A stretch of DNA of 64,000 nt from Chimonanthus salicifolius (lineage: Eukaryota; Streptophyta; Magnoliopsida; Laurales; Calycanthaceae): contig CM023540.1 of assembly GCA_013350335.1 (NCBI GenBank), forward strand, positions 61,089,195 to 61,153,194, read 5' to 3'. Positions 34,801 to 46,791 of this stretch are shown here, piece after piece (within the stretch, counting starts at the first letter, position 1; each line of letters starts with the position of its first letter). A program made the position numbers and the translations under genes. Under the pieces are notes generated by a model, which was given only the letters and a program-made list of their open reading frames with translations, was not told the origin of the DNA and did not search any database.

Positions 34801-35192
34801 AAACGGGAAGTTGAATCTTTCGAAGTAAGATTAAAACGGTTTCATGTCTCACTAACGGATAAGAATCCCAACTGACCGACTCTTCGGAGTCCGCTGACTG
34901 GGGGCCGGATTAATTTACTTCGTGGACTCAGACTGAACAAATCAATCTGAGAACAACAGTGAAAGATAGCAAAAGTACAGTATTATAATTGATCTATCAA
35001 ACGTAGCAAAATAGGATATACATCCCCCAATACTCCCCAATTGAGAAAAACAAACATAGGGAATTTAGAGACTCTCCCCTCAAAAAAAAAAATAGAAAAC
35101 CAAGTTTTCTTATTTGGAAATCTCCCCAAAATTGTGAAAAATACAAACTGTACGAGGAAACTAAGTCAATAATGTTTTTATGACTTAGGGAA
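34801..35192 (+). other. 5' leader of element G
   Basis: Contains the GACTCTTCGGAGTCCGCTGA block, then CCCC-centred repeats (35025-35045, 35080-35090, 35120-35132) of the TTTCCCCAAA type. A micro-uORF ATG TTT TTA TGA (35172-35183) ends 9 nt before gag. The zinc-knuckle leader ORF seen in A, B and C is absent here. Confidence 0.75.
35172..35183 (+). promoter_or_regulatory. Micro-uORF before gag, element G
   Basis: ATG TTT TTA TGA, separated by 9 nt from the gag ATG at 35193. Same place and nearly same sequence as 4241-4252 (A); H has a four-codon form at 53976-53990. Confidence 0.55.
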
Positions 35193-38100
35193 ATGGCTCC
35201 AAAGAAAAGGATCCCTCAAAACCAGAAAGGGAAGGAAAAGGTGTTGCAAATCACGCAACATGAGAAAGTGTTATCACAACACGGAAAATCTGTGCATGAG
35301 AAGGAGTCGTCTATACATGAGAAAGACGTAACCCAACCTGATGAGGAGCGATCTGTTCATGAAAAGTCTCACAATGGGGAAGAATCACAGCACTCTTGGA
35401 GGGAAGAAGAGGGGAGTGAGAATGCATCACGGAAGGAGGGAGAAGGGAACAGTGGTGTACATATACCACATGTGCCGCCTGAGCTTCAGGGCTTAGTCCA
35501 AGCAGTGGTAACCTCTGTACTCCAGCAGCATATGAATGGGAGTGAAAGTTCCAGGGATGCCAGTGACCGGAGTATGGCACGAGAATTTCAACAACAACGT
35601 CCTCCCTACTTCAAAGGGAAGGAAGGGGTTGTCGAAGCCGAGCATTGGCTGAAGAAGATCACTCAGATCTTAAAATTACTTAAGATCTCTAGTCATGCTT
35701 ACAGGATTCTACTGGCTACTTCACAATTGATAGAAGATGCCGATAAATGGTGGGAGGTGGTGGAGAAGCAGAGGGCACTCATACCAGTTAGGGAGAGGAC
35801 GGCCATGACATGGAATGAGTTTTCAGCAACCTTTCTGGAACACTACTTTCCGGAGGAGGAAAAGAAGCAACAGACGGAACTTTTTCTGTCCTTGGTACAG
35901 GGCTCTATGACGGTGGCAAAGTATCACCGTGAATTTCTCAGTTTATCCATTTATGCATTCTATATGGTGGACACAGAACTTCGTAAGGCAAGAAAGTTTG
36001 AGAGGGGTCTACGGCCAAACATCAGGGCCAAAGTGACCATATTTAAGTGCACCACATTGGCTGAGGTGGTCAGCAAGGCCACAATAGCAGAACAGGAGTT
36101 GAATGCAATAGTACGGTTTGACAATCGTCGAGCTCCAAGTGGGAGGGGTGGGTTTCAGCCCAACAAGAGGTTCCGTCCGAACTTCAGTAGACCCTCACCA
36201 CCTACTGGGTCCGCGGGGAGCTTTCCTCCCAACCAGCCCTCCCCATCTACATCAGTCACCCAGTCATTCAGAGGGGTGAACAACTGTTTCCACTGTGATC
36301 ATCCGGGTCACTTCAAGAGAGACTGCCCAAAGCTCAATAAGCTCTCATATTCCAAAGGATCTTTCCGTCCACCAGCTAGGCCAACTAACTCCCGAGGAGG
36401 CAAGACTTATAATCAGACGGGACGGGCGCCTAATCCTACCGGATCTGGACGACTATTTGCTCTGGAACCTCCTAAGGATGTGGATCATTCTGTGATTCAA
36501 GGTATGGCCGTTGTCAATAGTTCTTATGCTTATGCATTGTTTGATTCTGGAGCATCGCACTCTTTTATATCTGCATCCTTTATAACTGCTACTGGAACAC
36601 TAGTTCAAAAGCTGTCCACCACACTCACAGTAGTATCCCCTGTCGGAGACACGTCTTTGGGACCCATATGCACGGCCATAAATACAGAACTCGCTGGACT
36701 CAGATTTGAGTTCAATTATCTGGTACTCAACATGACTGAGTACGATATTATATTCGGCATGGACTGGTTGGCTGGTTATGAAGCCAATATTGATTGTTAT
36801 CGCCGAAGAGTGACATTTTGGTCACCCGAGGGAAAGCAGTATATAGTTCGTGCCGACAAGCAAAGCAGACTGCAGGAAGGGTTGCATCATGTGGTGTTGA
36901 ACAATATTGTCATCAACAAAGCACCAGTCACTGAATTTCCAGCAATTGTGAAAGAATTTGTTGATGTCTTTCCAAAAGAACTCCCTGGTATACCGCCTAT
37001 GAGGGAGCTAAATTTTGAGATCAAGATGTATCCTGGTACCTCACCAGTGTCTCTACCCCATTATCGGATGGCACCAGCAGAAATGTCTGAGTTGAAGAAG
37101 TAGCTTGATGAGTTACTCAGACTAGGTTGCATTCGGAACAGCACATCATCATGGGGAGCTCCAGTGTTGTTCGTGAAAAAGAAGGACGGTTCACTCAGAA
37201 TGTGTGTGGACTACCGGAAGTTGAATCAGCTAACTGTCCGGAACAAGTATCCTCTACCCAGGATCGATCATTTATTCGATCAGTTAAGGGGATCCAGTCA
37301 CTTTTCCAAGATTGACCTGATGTTCGGTTATCATCAAATCCGGGTCAGGGAGGAAGATATCGAGAAAACGGCTTTCAGAACACGGTATGGACTATTTGAA
37401 TTTGTAGTCATGCCATTTGGGCTTACCAACGCACCGGCTGTGTTCATGGACTTAATGAACAGAATCTTCCGTCCATATCTGGATCAGTTTGTTATAGTGT
37501 TCATTGATGATATCCTGATCTATTCCAAGAGTCTGGAGGATCATGTTGAGCATCTTCGAATAGTATTGAACACCTTGAGACAGAACCAGTTGTATGCCAA
37601 AGCAAGCAAATGCGAATTTTGGCTACCTGAGGTCAAATTCTTAGGGCATGTTATAACAGCTGATGGTATAGCCGTTGATCCGGCTAAGGTGGCAGCAGTA
37701 AGCGAGTGGAAAGCACCAAAGAATGTCACTGAGATCCGTAGCTTCCTCGGTTTGGCTGGATATTATAGGAAGTTCATCATGGATTTCTCTAAAATAGCAT
37801 CTCCATTGACTCGACTCACTCAGAAAGGGGTCAAATATGAGTGGTCAGAGTTGTGCAATCAGATGTTTGAGGAGATGAAAGAGAGACTTACAACTGCTCC
37901 TATTTTAGTTTTGCCGGAAAGAGGCAAAGGTTATGAAGTACAATGCGATGCATCAGGAGAGGGACTGGGATGTTCACTCATGCAACGGGATCGTGTGGTG
38001 GCATATGGTTCAAGACAACTAAAGATACATGAACGCCTCTACCCCACCCATGATCTGGAATTAGCTGCAGTGGTCTTTGCTCTTAAAAGCTGGAGACACT

Positions 38101-39824
38101 ATCTATATGGTGAGAAGTTTGAAGTCTTTTCAGATCACAAGAGTTTGAAGTATTTATTTGATCAGAAAGAACTCAACCTGAGGCAGCGTAGATGGATGGA
38201 ATATCTAGCGGACTATGAATTTGCACTCCGATATCATCCGGGAGAGGCCAACAAGGTGGCAGATGCTCTTAGCCGTATGTCTCATGCATCAGTGGCATGT
38301 CTGATCAAGACCGAATGGGAGATGTTGAATACCATTCGTGAGTTCAATCTATACATCACAAACCATGGGAGTATGTACAATTTGATCATACAATCCAACA
38401 TGGTTATAAAGATTGAAGAGGAGCAGCAAGTAGATCCGGAAATGGCAGAGACATAGGGAAAGATGTCTATTGGCGAGGTTGTACCGGATTGGGAATTACG
38501 ACCAGGACAGGGTCTTATGTTCCGGGGTAGAATTTATGTGCCAAGAAGCTGCAGAAAAGAATTACTGATAGAGGCACATCAGAGCAAGCTCTCCATTCAT
38601 CCGGGTAGCACAAAAATGTATCATGACATGAAAAGACATTATTGGTGGCATGGACTCAAGAAGGATGTTGCAGAGTTTGTGGCGCATTATTTAACTTGTC
38701 AGCAAGTTAAGACGGAGCACCAGAAACCACCAGGGTTACTCAAACCCTTAGCAGTGCCGGAATGGAAATGAGAGCACATTTCCATGGACTTTGTGACGAA
38801 ATTGCCGAGGTCCTCGAAGGGCAATGACACTATATGGGTCGTGGTAGATCGACTGACCAAATCCGCTCATTTTATTCCTATCAAGATGTCGGATTCATCT
38901 GAGACATTGGGTCGGAGATATATCAAAGACATCATCAGATTACATGGTGTTCCTCGGACAATCATATCTGATAGAGATGGCCGATTCACCGGCAGGGTGT
39001 GGCAGAGTATGCAGTCAGCCATGGGAACAGATTTACTGACTAGCACAGCGTTTCATCCACAGACTGATGGACAATCAGAAAGAACAATACAAACATTGGA
39101 GGACATGCTGAGGGCGTGCATGCTAGACTTCAAAGGTGGATGGGAGGATCATTTGCCATTGGTGGAGTTTTCTTATAACAATAGCTACCAAGCAAGCCTT
39201 CAGATGGCACCATTTGAAGCTTTGTATGGTAGACCATGCAGGTCACCAGTGTGCTGGACCGAGGTCGGCGAACCTGCACTGATAGGACCCGAGTTGGTTG
39301 CAGAAACTACTGCACAGATCTAGTTGATACATCAACATTTGTTGACCGCACAGAGTCGGCAAAAGAGCTATGCTGATAAAAGGAAGAGGTTTCTCGAATT
39401 TGAAGTGGGAGACATGGTATTTTTGAAGGTCTTGCCACGAAAAGGGCACATGAGATTTGGGAAGAAAGGAAAATTGTCGCCAAGATATGTGGGACCGTTT
39501 TCAATTATCAGAAGGATGGGAGATGTAGCCTATCACTTGGCACTACCTTCTCAATTGGCGTCTCTACATAATGTATTCCATGTGTCGATGCTGAGGAAGT
39601 ACAACCCTGATCCGTCTCATGTTTTGAATGTGCAAGATATAGATGTGCAAAGCGACGTCACTTATGTCGAGAAGCCGGTCAGAATATTAGAGAGTGAACA
39701 AAGGGTGTTGCGTAACCGAACGATTCAGTTCGTCAAGGTGGTATGGGATTGACATGGTGTTGAGGAAGCCACTTGGGAACTGGAATCGGAGATGAGAACA
39801 TCTCACCCTGAATTGTTTGTATGA
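35193..39824 (+). pseudogene. gag-pol polyprotein of element G, five premature stops
   Basis: One frame of 1,544 codons including the final TGA, without a frameshift. Start ATGG at 35193 (AAATGGC context). Order: charged repeats (HEK) to ~90; Gag capsid ~125-330; zinc knuckle CFHCDHPGHFKRDC (365-378); protease DSG (451-453); RT with [23 protein letters not shown] and FIDD (Asp 772-773); RNase H with CDASGEG (Asp ~919); integrase HHCC region, where the first Cys of the C-x2-C pair is Tyr (HYLTC, against RCLTC in H); integrase core from ~1198 with Asp ~1219 and SDRDGR; GDMVFLK; chromodomain-like tail. Stops: TAG 37101, TAG 38454, TGA 38769, TAG 39321, TGA 39750. Each is one transition from the codon in its relatives (Gln, Trp, Trp, Gln, Arg). 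The element encodes capsid, replication and insertion functions but is no longer autonomous. Confidence 0.95.
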
Positions 39825-39870
39825 CTTATTTTGAAATCCTACTTCGTTCGATTTTCGGGACGAAAATTAT

Positions 39871-39878
39871 AAAAAGAG
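39871..39878 (+). promoter_or_regulatory. Polypurine tract of element G
   Basis: AAAAAGAG, 8 bp before the 3' LTR start at 39887. It is preceded by TTTTCGGGACGAAAAT, a word also found before the PPT in H and B. Confidence 0.6.
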
Positions 39879-39886
39879 TATTGTAT

Positions 39887-42638
39887 TGTAACACCCTGGA
39901 CTTTCAAAGTTACCAATTTATATGAATTTATTCATATTTACGGAATTGTCATTGTGAAATATTTGAGTTGAATTTAAATGGGTCAATGGTTCAATCAAGA
40001 CCCAATGGTTAGTAGTTTTGATTACAAAACAATAAATGGAAAAGATGTACATAAACGGGTCGAAAAATCATAATTGGGTCAAATTTTGTTAAATCGGTCA
40101 AAGTGGCCAAATTGGACCCAATGGGTCGTAGTTGACATATTTGACTATTTGGTGAGCTCAAAGCTTAATTGGGTTAAGATGAGTTAAATGTTTGAGTTGG
40201 GTTTGAGTTGAAATAAATGTTGGAGTTGAGTTGAGTGGAATTTATTAGTTGAGTTACATTAAATGAATAAGTTGAGTTGAGGGAGTTAAATTTATTGTAA
40301 GTGAGTGAAGTGTGTGAATGAGAGGGGAAGTGTTTTAATTCCAAATTTTAAGCAAGGAAAATGTTGGTTGCATGAGACATTTCATGCATGTAACGGCTAC
40401 TAAGGAGATATGAGGGGTGGTTGTTTTGAGAGTTACAAATGCAAGGATAATGAGAGATGAATAAAGGAGAGAATGTAAACAATCACAAAGATATGCATAG
40501 ACACGTTGGAACATGAAAAGGTTTCACTTCATGAGGAAACTCCCATTTGAATTATTAATAAGAGAAGGAGCCAAAGAGGGGGGTTACACAAATTCAAACC
40601 ATAAGGGACGTTGGTTACTTTGGGAGTTTCATTTCATAGATGAAACCCCAAGGAACTTAAAGGATTCTAATTATGGAGAGATGAGTTACACAAGGGCTGA
40701 ATTAACCTTGGGCTGATTTTGGTTAAACAAAGGGTTCTTTTCATTTTACTCTCTCTATCTCTCTTTTCCTTGGACTGATATCATTTCTCAAACACCAAGA
40801 ACAGCAGCTGGTCGCGGATTTGTAATCAGTCTTCGGTTGTTTTCTTTCACCAAATCAAGAGCACACATTGAGCGAAGGAGGGAGGAATCAAGGTTTCTCA
40901 TCTAAAGCCAATATTCTTTCTCTCTCTACCTCTTTACCGTGTCCTACATTTTAAAAATAAGAGCAGCAGCTGGTTGCTTAATCAGTCCTTGACCATCAAG
41001 GAATCAAGAAGAAGGAGAGGCTAAGAAAGGGAAAGGAACAAGCCGGAGTGAAGATCAATTGGAGGAGTCGCGGAAACGGTAGGTTTTCGATAAACAATTT
41101 TTAAATCATGATCCGGCCATTGGATGGCCGAATCTAACAAGGGTTAAATATTGGTTGGAAGTGCATGATTAGGATGAACAAAAATATGCAATGGAGAAGA
41201 CTGACAAAACAGTCAGTCGACTGAATCATTGATTCAGTCGACTAAACTGACAATGGATGAATCAGAAACAAGTTTCTTGGAGTTTCAGCCGACTGAACTA
41301 TGGTTTCAGTCGACTGAACTGATGATGAACGAATCAGAAATAAGTTTCTGGGAGTTTCAGCCGACTGAATGAAGGATTCAGTCGACTGAACTAATGGAGA
41401 CTGGAAGCAGAAAGAGTTTCTGGAAGTTTCAGCCGACTGAATATACGATTCAGTCGACTGAATGGATGCTTGTTAAACACGTAAATGAATGATTGGTAGT
41501 TCAGCCGACTGAATATATGATTCAGTCGACTGAAAATAAACTGGCAGAACAAACAGATGACCTGATTCAAAGTCAGCCGACTGAATCTGTGATTCAGTCG
41601 ACTGAAAGGGTACGAACCATGTTTCAGCCGACTGAATGTGTATTTCAGTCGACTGAAACTGAACTGGCAAGATAAACAGACAATCTGACTCGAAGTCAGC
41701 CGACTGAATCTGTGGTTCAGTCGACTGAACTTCTGATTCAATCGACTGAACGCGTAATTCAGTCGACTGAATCGAAATGTACAGTTTTGAATGTTAACTT
41801 GCTGATATGTAAATAAGGTATTGGATTTGCTAGAATGGTGTACAAGTCGTGAACGGGAGACGGTTCAAAAGAAGAGTCAATCTAAGTGAATTTGGTGTAG
41901 GTTTCCTACCTTTTTGTAACCACATATGATATTGCCGTTTTATGTTGATTTCGATAAGTTGTTTGAATGGTATGTTATATTTACAAATGGCATGTATGCA
42001 TAGACATCTCATGCATGGCATGGGGTGATGATGTTGTTGTAACCGGAGGCCACACTCCGTCGGGGCGTCCGAAAGACCACTGTGGGGTACCCTGATGATG
42101 AGAATCCCATCAGGAGGAATCTGGAGGCCACACTCCGTCGGGGCGTCCGAAAGACCACTGTGGGTTACCTTGATAATGAGAATCCCGTCAAGTGATGGCT
42201 ATGTTGAATGGTAATGGGTGGGACTCATTACATGTTCATTTCATACATAGCATGTTCTATGGAATTTTGTCACACACGTGTTATTATTATATTATTTGCA
42301 TGATTTTGACTAACCATGTGGTAGCCCTATTCGGAAACACTACTGGGCGCGTTGATCTAACGTCCTATCTATATCCTTAGTGGATGATGCAGGGAAAGGG
42401 AAGAACGTGGATCGAGAAGAGGACCAAGCAAGGAAACTTGGGCGTTTTGAATGATTTGGAATGAACTTTGAATGGACTATTTATGGACTTGTCATTTGAT
42501 TTATTCGATCACTGTAATTTGGTAATTAGTTATGCTGGCTTGTAATAAGTAGATAAGTAGATGCTGTGGATTGATTTATTTTGGATGGTTGGATTGAATG
42601 GTAGACTAAGGTTATTTGATAATTTTGGAGAATAAATC
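39887..42638 (+). mobile_element. 3' LTR of element G, left piece
   Basis: Near-identical to 31679-34490. Cut by solo LTR I at 42638; resumes at 46514 after the TSD copy. It contains the palindrome array 41214-41771 and two 78-bp units. Confidence 0.95.
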
Positions 42639-42732
42639 TGTAACGCCCCGCCCTCTCCGAGAAATCAGAGTCTAATTTTTTTTTAAAAGTAATAATAAAA
42701 CATCGAAAAAGAGCGGGCGGCGTCACGACGCG

Positions 42733-42768
42733 AGTTAAGTTCAGACTACCCAAGTCTGAACCTTAACT
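42733..42768. repeat. Terminal LTR hairpin in LTR I
   Basis: AGTTAAGTTCAGACT (42733-42747) and AGTCTGAACCTTAACT (42753-42768): about 15 paired bases with one bulged C. Repeated in LTR J at 61675-61710. Confidence 0.85.
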
Positions 42769-43776
42769 AGCCACCCATGTGTACATGGATTAGACCATAA
42801 CATTAACATGCGGAATAACCTAGATTAATTGCGGAATAGAAAGACTAGATAGCAAGTAACAGTCTTAAACATTATTTATCATTGATCAACCATCCAAAGT
42901 TATTATCCTAATCAAACTATAGCAAGTAATGACTTATTACATGTCCAACAAAAGTATTCAAATGACAGTAATATAAAGTAGTCCAGTCCATCATTCAAGC
43001 GCTTAGGCTTGGCTCCCCTCCCGGTCAACAACCTTTTCTTTCCCTTTGCTTGTACCTGCATACTCCTCTGAGGATAGAATTAAGGCGTTAGATCAACGCG
43101 CCCAGTAGGTTCCCGAATCAAGGCTACCACATGTTAGCATATAAAACATGCATATATATCATATTACATGATCATTAAAAACAGTAAAACCATGCTATGA
43201 AGTATGCACATGCAATGAGCAACCCCCATCATGTACCTTCATAGCCATCACTTGACGTGCCTTGCACCGTCAAGGTAAATCACAATACAACTTCCATCTC
43301 TTCATCATTGACTGATTCATATCACGTATTAGTCCTCCTGGCGGGACTCTCATCGCCTAAGGAGACCAATGTGACTATGATCATCATGTTACTCCTCCTG
43401 GCGTGACTTGCACCACCGAGGAAGACGTAACCCATAAATTGTAACACTGTAGAACCTTATTCTTTATCCCATGTCTATGCATGAGATGCAATGCTTGTAC
43501 GCCATTTGTTAATGCATAATATAACTTTTGAAACACATAAGATAAAATAAGAGTCTCATAAGAAAACTGGGTAAAACTGTGGTTACAAGTAGGTAGGAAA
43601 CCTACTGAAGAATCACTTCAGTGTCCGTTCTTTTTTAAGCTTTATCTGGTCACCGCTCGCAGTCGTGCACTGTCACAGAGATCCGTCACCTTATTCACAT
43701 AAATCATGAACCAACTTTAATCCCTTACTTCATTTGATTCCCATTTTTGAGTCTAAGTCCACAAATACCAACTCAT

Positions 43777-45174
43777 GGGGTTCGGCCATACACTAGGGCC
43801 GAACCTCATCATCTTGATTTGGTCCTTCTTTCAAGTCCTTCCATTATTGCCCATATTTACAATTTTTTCCATTGGCTCATCTTTTATAATAATTTATGAC
43901 CATGAAAATATTACCCGAAACAAATGTTTATAGGTGGGGTTCGGCCATACACCTTGGCCGAACCACACTTATTTCACTTTGGTCCATCTTTCATCTCATG
44001 ATTGTGACCCTTATTTACAAACATGCCATTGGTTCCAATAACTTTAACCTAGGTATTTAACTTAGGCTATACCCTTTTTCCAAGGTTATTACATGGTTCA
44101 GCCATCCATAGGCTGAGCCAAATCAGTAAGCTTATCACATTTAAATCTCATAAGAAACCCATAAACTTTAGTCCTTTTATCCCAAAAACAGCCCCATTAT
44201 TTAAATACCAATTGGCTCTACCCCTTAGCCATGTTAAAACAAGATTCAGCCATACATTGGCCAACCAAAATCAGTAAACAATCACATAAAAGTCTCCACC
44301 ATTGGTATGGTTTTATCTCTCCAAAAACCATACCAAAAACAGTCCACAAAGGTCCATGGTTTCCATGTTTCCCAACATGAAAACCAACCCTCTTTTACAT
44401 GTGGTTCGGCCCTCCACGGTGGCCGAACCCAATGGTTATTCTTACTATTTTTAAACCTCCAATAATCATGTATAAACAGTACATTAATATCAGGTTTTAA
44501 CTTTCAAAGAAACCATCCAAAACAATCCATAACAGTCTATGGTTTTCATGTTTCCCAACATGAAAACCAACACTCTTTTACATGGGGTTCGGCCCTCCAT
44601 GGTGGCCGAACCCAATGGTTATTCTTACTGTTTTTAAACCTCCAATTATCATGTAATTAACTGCATATTATTATTAAGTTTTACTAATCAAACATCATCG
44701 AATAATTAGCCCAATTCATAGGGTTCGGCCATGCTCATTGGCCGAACACCATGACCTTTGGTAATGAACATTTAACCCTTTATCTTGGGTCTGAAACCAA
44801 CACTTAAATCCATGCTTTAACCTCCTTCAAACATGCATTTTAAATCCAACAACAACATCTAATATCAGTCCCAAATCATATGGTTTTAATTTCCAAAAAC
44901 TATCAAAAACAACAACTTGTTTCCATGGGGTTCGGCCATGCTAAGTGGCCGAATCCAATGGTCCATTTCCATCTTTTAATCCACTGATTTTAGACCATAT
45001 AAACTTCAGTCCCTATGTCATTCAGATCCATGTTTTTAACCATTCTAAGACATGTATTTAAATCTTAAATCAAAACCCAAAAACAGTCCACAAAATCCAT
45101 GGTTTTCATGTTTCAAAACATGAAAACCAAGCCATCTCTTACATGGGGTTCGGCCCTCCATGATGGCCGAACCC
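43777..45174. repeat. TTCGGCC hairpin array in LTR I
   Basis: About seven copies, near 43777, 43935, 44404, 44584, 44720, 44930 and 45145, plus a diverged but still paired form TGGTTCAGCC / GGCTGAGCCA at 44094-44120. Upstream, 43250-43275 holds CTTGACG / CGTCAAG. Confidence 0.85.
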
Positions 45175-46513
45175 AATGGTTATTTTTACCATTTTAAATC
45201 CTCCATAATCAAGGTTAAAACCTTGGTATATTCAGCCAAAACCATGGCCCAATACACACCCATTTTATTAATCCAAAAGTCCATGAAACACTTACCAAAT
45301 TCCAAGCTCTCTTCTTGCCTTTGGTCCTTGGTTTCTCCCTTTTATTTCTTCTTTTGTTTTGCTGTTTCGTGCTTGATCTACTGGTGCAAACACCTCTCCT
45401 GTTCCAGCTAGGAAAAACGAATTTGAGAGAGGGAGAGAGGGATGAAAATTCTTGGCTTACCAATGGTGAAAAATGGCCAACCTTGGTGTTTGTTTCCTTT
45501 AGTAATTCAGCCCCCAAGACCCCTCCATTCCCTCATAAATTCCTACCAAAAACGATGGGTCTTGGGTGCTATTCCAAGCACCCCTTGGTACCTGCCTATG
45601 CAGCCTTTCCACTCCCCAAGCAACACCTCCCATTTCCATGTCTTTCATTTAAATCTTAACATGAAAAACACCCCAACAAGTCCCCAACGTGTGGGACTTG
45701 TTTTGGTGGTTATGACTGAGCCAAACTCCTCCTATTCCCTCTGAATTCACTGATTTACAGTCCCATTGACTTCCACTTTGACTCACCCAACTCACATGTC
45801 CAACTCATCTCATTAATTGACAATCATTTAATGCATTTGAATCAACTCATTTTTAATTCAAATTAAATAAAACCAGTTCCACTTAACCTGATTTAACTCA
45901 TATTTTAGCTCCCTTGAGGGTCCACACGGTCAACCATAGTCAACTCGACCCGTTGGGTCCACTTTTAGCTCCTTGACCCATTTTTGACTCCATGACCCAA
46001 TTATGGTATTTTGGTCATTTGCAATTTGTTTTTACATGTGGATCAAGCCTACCCATTTTTGCTATAACTTATTTCCTATCAGTTCATCTTGACCCCATTT
46101 AATTTGAGCTTACACAATGGTCAAATCATCCATTAAGACCTGATGGGTCCCATTTGGGCCCTTTGACCCATTTAGCCATTTTCGTCCCAATTGATGTTCA
46201 TTACTCATCCAATCAAACTTGACATCCATAATGTGCTCATATGATTTTATTTTGAGCAATGGGCCTCACTATTTCCTTACTTAACATCACAAAATAATTA
46301 ATTTAACAACTCAGGGGCACTTTGGTAATTTTCCACTTCATTGAGAAATTACCCAACCAATCAAACTTGACATTTATAATGTGCTCATATGACCTTAATT
46401 TGAGAAATGGGCCCCACCATTTTCTTATTTACAATCATATTTATGGAATTCACCAATCCAGGGGCATTTTCGTAAATATTCATCTTATTGAGAAATCGGG
46501 GTGTTACAAAATC

Positions 46514-46791
46514 TTGTACTTTGCTATCTTAAGTTTTAAAATGGATTAGTCTTAGGATCTATTCCTCAGTTAGACTAAGACTAAGTATTATTCCGCAAGT
46601 TGTATTTGTACCATGTGTGGTTCAGTTTATGGACTTAATTCATATACACATGGGTTTGGCCAGTCAAGGGTCGGATTTAGAGATCCGAACTTAACTCGCG
46701 TCGTGACACTCCGCCCCGATCACATGATTATTATATTTAAAAAAAAAAAAATAAACTCTGAAAATTAGGGTGAAAAGGGCGGGGTGTTACA
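46514..46791 (+). mobile_element. 3' LTR of element G, right piece
   Basis: Last 278 bp of the LTR after LTR I, ending GGGCGGGGTGTTACA. It matches 34499-34775. Confidence 0.95.

Larger units (their letters stand above)
42639..46508 (-). mobile_element. Solo LTR I, inserted in the 3' LTR of G
   Basis: 3,870 bp, TGTAACGCCCCGCCC ... ATCGGGGTGTTACA, minus orientation. Exact TSD AAATC at 42634-42638 and 46509-46513; the uninterrupted 5' LTR of G shows a single AAATC at the same place. No internal region. It is closest to LTR J (61577 onward). Confidence 0.96.
31679..46791 (+). mobile_element. Full-length element G (Tekay-like Ty3/Gypsy) with a nested solo LTR
   Basis: 5' LTR 31679-34775 (3,097 bp), PBS, leader, polyprotein 35193-39824, PPT, 3' LTR 39887-46791 (about 3.03 kb without nested LTR I). 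Flanks are AGAAT (31674-31678) and AGAAC (46792-46796), a 5-bp TSD with one mismatch. By eye the two LTRs differ at a few dozen positions, about 1%, plus one 78-bp repeat unit, so the insertion is young. Younger still is solo LTR I inside its 3' LTR. Without I the element is about 11.2 kb. Confidence 0.93.

Noticed and set aside
45160..45744. Cluster of overlapping ORFs with a hydrophobic stretch (LLFLLLFCCFVLDL)
   Set aside because: Inside solo LTR I in a pyrimidine-rich tract; no counterpart frame in S1 or J.
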